Positions 59,301-64,000 of a stretch of DNA of 64,000 bases are shown piece by piece (the first letter of the stretch is position 1; each line of letters begins with the position of its first letter). The notes below the pieces were generated by a model that had not been told where the DNA came from, ran no database searches, and worked only from the letters and a program-made list of their open reading frames with translations. Both the position numbers and the translations under genes were made by a program. Source of the stretch: Quillaja saponaria (Eukaryota; Streptophyta; Magnoliopsida; Fabales; Quillajaceae); NCBI GenBank assembly GCA_029379385.1, contig CM055614.1, positions 21,619,994 through 21,683,993 of the forward strand, read 5' to 3'.

Positions 59301-60550
59301 GCATCATCAAAGCATACATATGGGCCTGACTTTTGCTTGAAGATGGTGAACCTCTAACAAAAGTACCACGATCTCCTTGAGATATAATAGGTACGGAGGT
59401 CTACCCTACACTAAATGAGACGTCCAAGTTGAAGAAGACTGCCCACTCATCAACAAATAATCCCTAATGTGGTGATCCATAGCACCATACTTAAAATACA
59501 CACCAAACTCCCTTTGGCATTGCCCTATGTGTCTAATCCCATAAGTAAGGCATATACAAACTTCAGATGCTCGGGGACCACTAGATAATGCAATATGTGA
59601 TTGTCCTCCAAAGCTCGGTTTAATCTGACCTTTGCCCTAACTAAAAACTCCCAAGAAAAGATCCATGTCCGAAGGTAGATTCGCTTTTATGTCTTCAAGA
59701 ACCACTAGATTTAGAAGTGGAACTGTCTTACCTTCTTATGACTTTCTCTCTCCGATTGCCTTTCCAAATAATAGTTCTCCAATCGATAGGCAGCATCTAC
59801 AGCTTAAGTGTAATCTATTACAAACACTAACCTGAACAATGAATCTCTAAAACCATTAATAAACATTTTCACTCCCATCTGCTCTGTTACTACCATATGC
59901 GGAGCAAAGAAAGATAGTCTGGTAAACCGAGTCTGATACTCCGATATTGACAGTCTGAACTAACCTCCCAAAATCCTGAGCATATTTATCTCTCATTCTT
60001 TCAGATAATGATAAAAATATCCCCCTGTCTTGCTAAATTGGAATTGGAAGGTTTACCTCTGGTTGAGGCTAAAGAAGAGGAACTACAGGAAGCTATGGTT
60101 AACTGTGCTAAGCTTAATGTTATTAAGCCAAAATCCCAACTAAATCTCCTACAATCCTTTGTACTCTGTCTAATCCCTGCACCAACTACTTTAAATTAAA
60201 ACCATAGGCCATTGCTTTAACTTGCTTAGCAGCTTTACCTCTATCTGCTATCATGTCCTCGAGGACCTTTATCTTTGGCTACTAGAACCTGAGGGCTGGT
60301 AGATCCCTAGTCGAAGCTAGCATCTTGCTGCCCCCTACGACCTGCAACACGGCCATTACGTCTCATTGTGTCTAAAACAAGCACAAACAGATTCAATAGA
60401 CATTTATCATATAAGGCAAATAATAATGTATTAGAGAATCACAACTTGAAGTTTCAGGACGAATCAAGATGTATTACTAAGTCTACATACTCCCCAGGTA
60501 ACATATGCAAACAAAGTAACAACATCCCGCAATTTGCAGTCACAGATCTC
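59301..60550 (-). pseudogene. Tekay-like gag
   Basis: Stop-filled but recognisable: 'FTRLSFFAPHMVVTEQMGVK' and 'MFINGFRDSLFRLVF' (about 59940-59830), 'AVDAAYRLENYYLERQSERE' (about 59805-59745), and a knuckle-like Cys-rich end around 59560-59500. It starts after the primer site. The 63-codon plus frame at 60008-60199 is antisense to it, as in the sister element at 36392. Confidence 0.72.
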
Positions 60551-60555
60551 TAAAC

Positions 60556-60572
60556 GTGGCTTTGATACTAAC
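60556..60572 (-). promoter_or_regulatory. Primer-binding site (tRNA-Met type)
   Basis: The minus strand reads TTAGTATCAAAGCCAC next to the LTR end, close to TGGTATCAGAGCC. It marks the 5' LTR and the orientation. Confidence 0.8.
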
Positions 60573-60573
60573 T

Positions 60574-61981
60574 TGTCACACCTCACATGGAGGTATGACT
60601 GGCCCGAGGAATGGATAACCAAACCTTCGTAACCTTGACTTCAAATCAAAGGAATATACAAGGGCCAATTGGAGTAACTTAGCACTTGCACACCAAGAAT
60701 ATATATAAGCTCCTCACATATCCTCCCCAGGGCTGAGTTAATCTAATATTTTATTTGAATATCAAATAAACAAATCAAATGTATCCTAGGTGCACCTAGA
60801 TTCTATCTCATAAATAAAAATAATTTCATTAGCCCTTATCAAGCATAAACAAAGTTTTACATTAAAACACAATACAACCAATACTATAATGTTAATAACA
60901 TAGCATTTTACCTGGTAATTCAATCAAAGTGTTAAAAACTCACATTTGAGAACTATATTTACATATACACATATATACACCTACTAGGTTTATGGATTTA
61001 GTTCATCATTCTTTTTTTGAATTCAAGGGTGTCGAATAATCAATATTGCGCTTAGAAACTGAAAATCATAATTTCAAGTATTACTTAGTTTATAAATTCC
61101 ATGGTTATAGTCCTCTAATTATCAAAACCTATATATTGAGAGTTTCATGTATTCCTTTATAACCCCTCTTAAACATTTTAACAATCACCTTAAGGGCATA
61201 ATTAATTTCATTTCATGTGTATGCGTATATACACACATATATATATATACACACATACACATACCCTAAAAAAATCAACACAATTCCATCAATTTCCATA
61301 TTACTTATATTCCAAACATCAACCTTGAAATTAGTTTAGCTAATCAAAGTAATAAAAAACTTGAATTACATGTATTTCCAACAACAATCCTACCTAATCC
61401 AAGGTTTCATTTTTCCTAACACACTTAACCATCACTCTTTCCATCACTTTCAAGTTCTAATTCCTCCTCCTAAATTCCCTAAACTCAACCCTTAAACAAT
61501 TACAAGATGAAAATAATCCTAACTCCCAAGAAAATAATTGATTTAATTGAATCAAGGAGCTTTGAATTTACCACACTTTGGTTATCCCACCAAAACAAAG
61601 TGGCAGTTGGACTTGTTAGCAGCTAGAGAAGCTGCCTACTACCACCAAAACTCAAGCAAACAACCTCGCAAACAACCCTATTGACCTACCAAGGAAGGAG
61701 AACAAGAAAACCCAGCTGCTGCTAGTCAGAAAAGGGATGGAAACTACTACAAATCGTGCTGCTACACAACTGTAAAAAGATAAAAACGCAAGCTTCCATA
61801 AGGAGGAAGAAGGGCTGGACAGCTACAAGCCAAAAATAGCTGACATTCATTATACACCACCAACAAAAAAGATGAAGTCTCAGCCAATAAAAGAGAAAAG
61901 AAAGCTCCAGAAAAACAAGGGAAGTCGGCCAAAGAAAAGAAAAAAGGAAGGAAAAAGAAATAAGGAGGAAAAGAGAAAAAG

Positions 61982-62019
<38 letters not shown>

Positions 62020-62184
62020 TGGTCAAAATAAAAAATTATAAGGCAAAGATATATATTGTTTGTATGTATATGTATATACCTTTTATAAAGTTTGTTTGTT
62101 TTTATAAATAAAGATTGTACACTTCCTTAAAACTTAATGTTACTATACCTAGTGTTCTTAACGTTACGATACCGAGTTATGACA
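60574..62184 (-). repeat. Tekay-like 5' LTR
   Basis: Ends are TGTCATAACTCGG (minus start, 62184) and GTGTGACA (60574). It lacks a family segment just after 'caaaggaatatac' (60660) that holds the GGAGCTCC box in sister copies, so there is an internal deletion of several hundred bp. The 'gggctgagtta' and 'ccttaagggcata' blocks are kept. U3 contains a (TA)n run. Confidence 0.85.
61984..62013. repeat. (TA)n microsatellite in LTR U3
   Basis: A TA run of about 30 bp at the family's usual U3 position. The 79-codon Lys/Tyr/Ile frame across it is not a gene. Confidence 0.94.
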
Positions 62185-62735
62185 ACTACTTTGGACCAAA
62201 ACCCAGTTAAAAACTTCTCAACCCATCCAGATTTCTTAATGGATGAAAATTTTACTAACCTGACCACCTGAATTTCAAAGTTTGGTGGATTTTTATTTCA
62301 TTAAGTTTGATCGGGTTGGGCGATATTTTTCCTTCACGGAACCAACCTATCCGATTGTATAGCCCTACTTTATTTGCTCAAAGATGAGTATAAGTGAAAA
62401 ATAGACATCAAATTCTTACTTATTTTTCTAATTATAATCATAAAATATGAGTAAAATAATCCAATTATAATCTAAAAATTCTCTAACCAAACACTGAACA
62501 TCTAAATTATTTGATTATGATTAAATATAAACACCCTCTAGGAAAAAAAAAAACAAGATAGTAAATATAAGTATTTAGGACTTATTTGAAATTGACAAAA
62601 AATTAAAATAGGACATTTTGGTACTTTAATGAAAAAATTGTAATTTTTGATACTGTTTTCAAATTTATTTTTTAATACAGTTAGTTTTACACCCGTCCAA
62701 AGAAGAGGAGTGTCATACCCCTTAAATTTTGAATC
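62185..62735. other. Intergenic, possible single hAT-like end
   Basis: No gene is seen. The sequence GTATAGCCCTA at about 62357-62367 resembles a hAT-type terminal repeat read inward, with 'atcgggttgggc' nearby, but no second end is found. Confidence 0.45.
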
Positions 62736-62738
62736 TTA

Positions 62739-63590
62739 GGGCTAGTTTAATATGCATGAATGAATTTTACGGAATTGGAATAGGAAAAGAATGTTATAGA
62801 ATGGAATGATTATTTCATTCTTTTGTTTAGTAGAGTCGGTGAGGAATAATCTTTTTCATTCTATTTATTTATTTTCTAAGCAGTTTTTAAACATGAAATA
62901 ATATAAAAATTATGTTAAAATGAAAAAAGTATCTCTCAATAGATAAAATAATAAAAATATAATATAATTTATGAAATATATATTTCTTAATTTTTAAAAA
63001 AAAATTGATATTATATATTTATTTATTATTATTGTTAATTAATTAATTTATTATTATTATTATCACTTATATTTATTTTATTATTTATTAATAAAATATT
63101 TTAGTTTAAAATTACTAACTAATTTATTTATTTAACATTAATTAAGTATTTATAATTATATTATTTACTATGATATGAAGGGTATTTTTGCCATTTGACT
63201 AAAATGAATTAATTTTTTATTATTTTTATATACAAACTTTTTAGTTTTATATTGTTTATTATTTAATGTGATATGAAAGGTATTTTCGTCATTTGACTAA
63301 ATTGAATATATTTATATACTTATAATATTATTATTTTATTAATATTCAAATTTTTATTTAATTATTTATTTTATTGATAAAATAATTTCTTTGTTATTTA
63401 ACAAAACTAAACTGATTTCATAGAAGTAAGAATGAGTAATTCCACCTCCTAGGTGGGTTTAAGGATTCCTACATCTATGGAATAAAATTACTGAAAATTC
63501 TGAGATTAAAAACATACAAAACGAAATAATATATATTCCATGGAATCATGCATAAAATAGAATTGTCATTCCAACATACCAAACCAGTCC
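62739..63590. mobile_element. PIF/Harbinger-type MITE with TTA target duplication
   Basis: The left end reads GGGCTAGTTTAATATGC and the right end, reverse-complemented, GGACTGGTTTGGTATGT. They agree at 13 of 17 positions. Three-base flanks are TTA on both sides (62736-62738 and 63591-63593). The inside is AT-rich with no transposase. An internal duplication of about 95 bp is seen, with 'gatatgaagggtatttttgc' at 63173 repeated as 'gatatgaaaggtattttcgt' at 63271. Superfamily is assigned from the TTA duplication and ends, by rule of thumb. Confidence 0.75.
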
Positions 63591-63593
63591 TTA

Positions 63594-64000
63594 GTATCGT
63601 TTTAATAAATCTCAAGAGTAGGGAATGTAATTTACTCAAATGGTTATATAAACGTTTAAATTTATAATAATTTTTTTTCTTATAAAAAAGTAAGTGCCTA
63701 TGTAAAGTCTTGTATGAAAATATCTCTTTAATATTTATTCTCATGATAAAATCATAATATTTTATATTATACTTTTATTTTATCTCAACTAAGAAAACTT
63801 TTCTTATATATTTAAAAAGCATGTGAAATAGTTGATATTTTTGTTACCAGCGTTATAAATAGCATGTGATAGTAGCGTGGAAAAGAGCCCATATTTATAA
63901 CTGTATATTAAATGAATTAAACTCTATTTACTTATTAAACGAGACAAAAGATTCAACCTTGAGAATGATTTTGTACACCTAAGACTTGGTTTATATAATT
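63594..64000. other. Intergenic to window end
   Basis: AT-rich with no coding or repeat signal that I recognise. The 89-codon minus frame at 63475-63744 overlaps the MITE end and is Lys/Tyr/Phe-rich. Confidence 0.5.

Larger units (their letters stand above)
56450..62184 (-). mobile_element. Tekay-like gypsy chromovirus, 3' truncated
   Basis: On the minus strand: 5' LTR (62184-60574), tRNA-Met primer site, gag, protease, RT, RNase H and integrase to the start of the C-terminal tail near 56520. The chromodomain end and 3' LTR are missing. Frames are broken, but this is the most complete polyprotein in the window. LTR and primer site belong to the same family as the element at 33404-38260, so this copy gives the pol gene that goes with the many solo LTRs here. 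Confidence 0.9.

Noticed and set aside
62340..62375. Possible hAT terminal repeat (GTATAGCCCTA)
   Set aside because: Only one end is visible and no 8-bp duplication was found.

Overview
The window reads as plant nuclear DNA, most likely from a eudicot. It is strongly AT-rich, has no bacterial-style operons, and is filled with plant Ty3/gypsy and Ty1/copia retrotransposon remnants plus an endogenous plant pararetrovirus. The species cannot be named from this sequence. I find no convincing host gene, tRNA or rRNA in 64 kb, so this looks like gene-poor, probably heterochromatic, DNA that grew by repeated insertion. All coding sequence is decayed by stops, frameshifts and deletions.

Layout. 1-4353: two plus-strand LTRs of one gypsy (Tekay/Del-like chromovirus) family and a tandem repeat of about 208 bp. 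4354-8440: a decayed endogenous caulimovirid (florendovirus-like) with coat/zinc-finger, protease, RT, RNase H and ORF2 remnants. 8800-11045: a third plus-strand Tekay-family LTR, cut by a minus-strand Athila gypsy element (11046-18360) with LTR, envelope-like domain, integrase, RNase H, RT and protease. 18523-18799: a foldback element. About 19310-27671: a minus-strand copia element with two LTRs. 27672-31228: another copia LTR, split by a solo Tekay-family LTR with a perfect 5-bp target duplication.

33404-38260: a minus-strand Tekay element whose gag is joined to integrase/chromodomain by a large internal deletion. 38858-48602: a nest of solo LTRs. A minus LTR (F) is split by a plus LTR (G) and then by an Athila LTR, and that Athila LTR is itself split by another minus LTR (H). 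Removing H restores an Athila LTR close in length to the one at 11 kb. The Athila PBS and gag follow to about 49.6 kb. A different solo LTR (49727-52521, perfect CGAAG duplication, higher-order tandem repeats) then precedes a Tat-like gag/integrase deletion derivative, an AGAGCTC minisatellite and a probable Tat LTR (to 54764). 56450-62184: the best-preserved Tekay-type element (gag to integrase, PBS and 5' LTR, 3' LTR lost). 62739-63590: a PIF/Harbinger-type MITE with TTA duplications.

The parts do not form a working pathway. What they share is history: at least seven mobile families, with nesting that gives a relative order of insertion. The most useful results are the repaired nested LTRs with target duplications, the caulimovirid copy in permuted gene order, the internally deleted gypsy derivatives and several tandem repeat arrays inside LTRs. 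I found nothing that I would call a new biological system.
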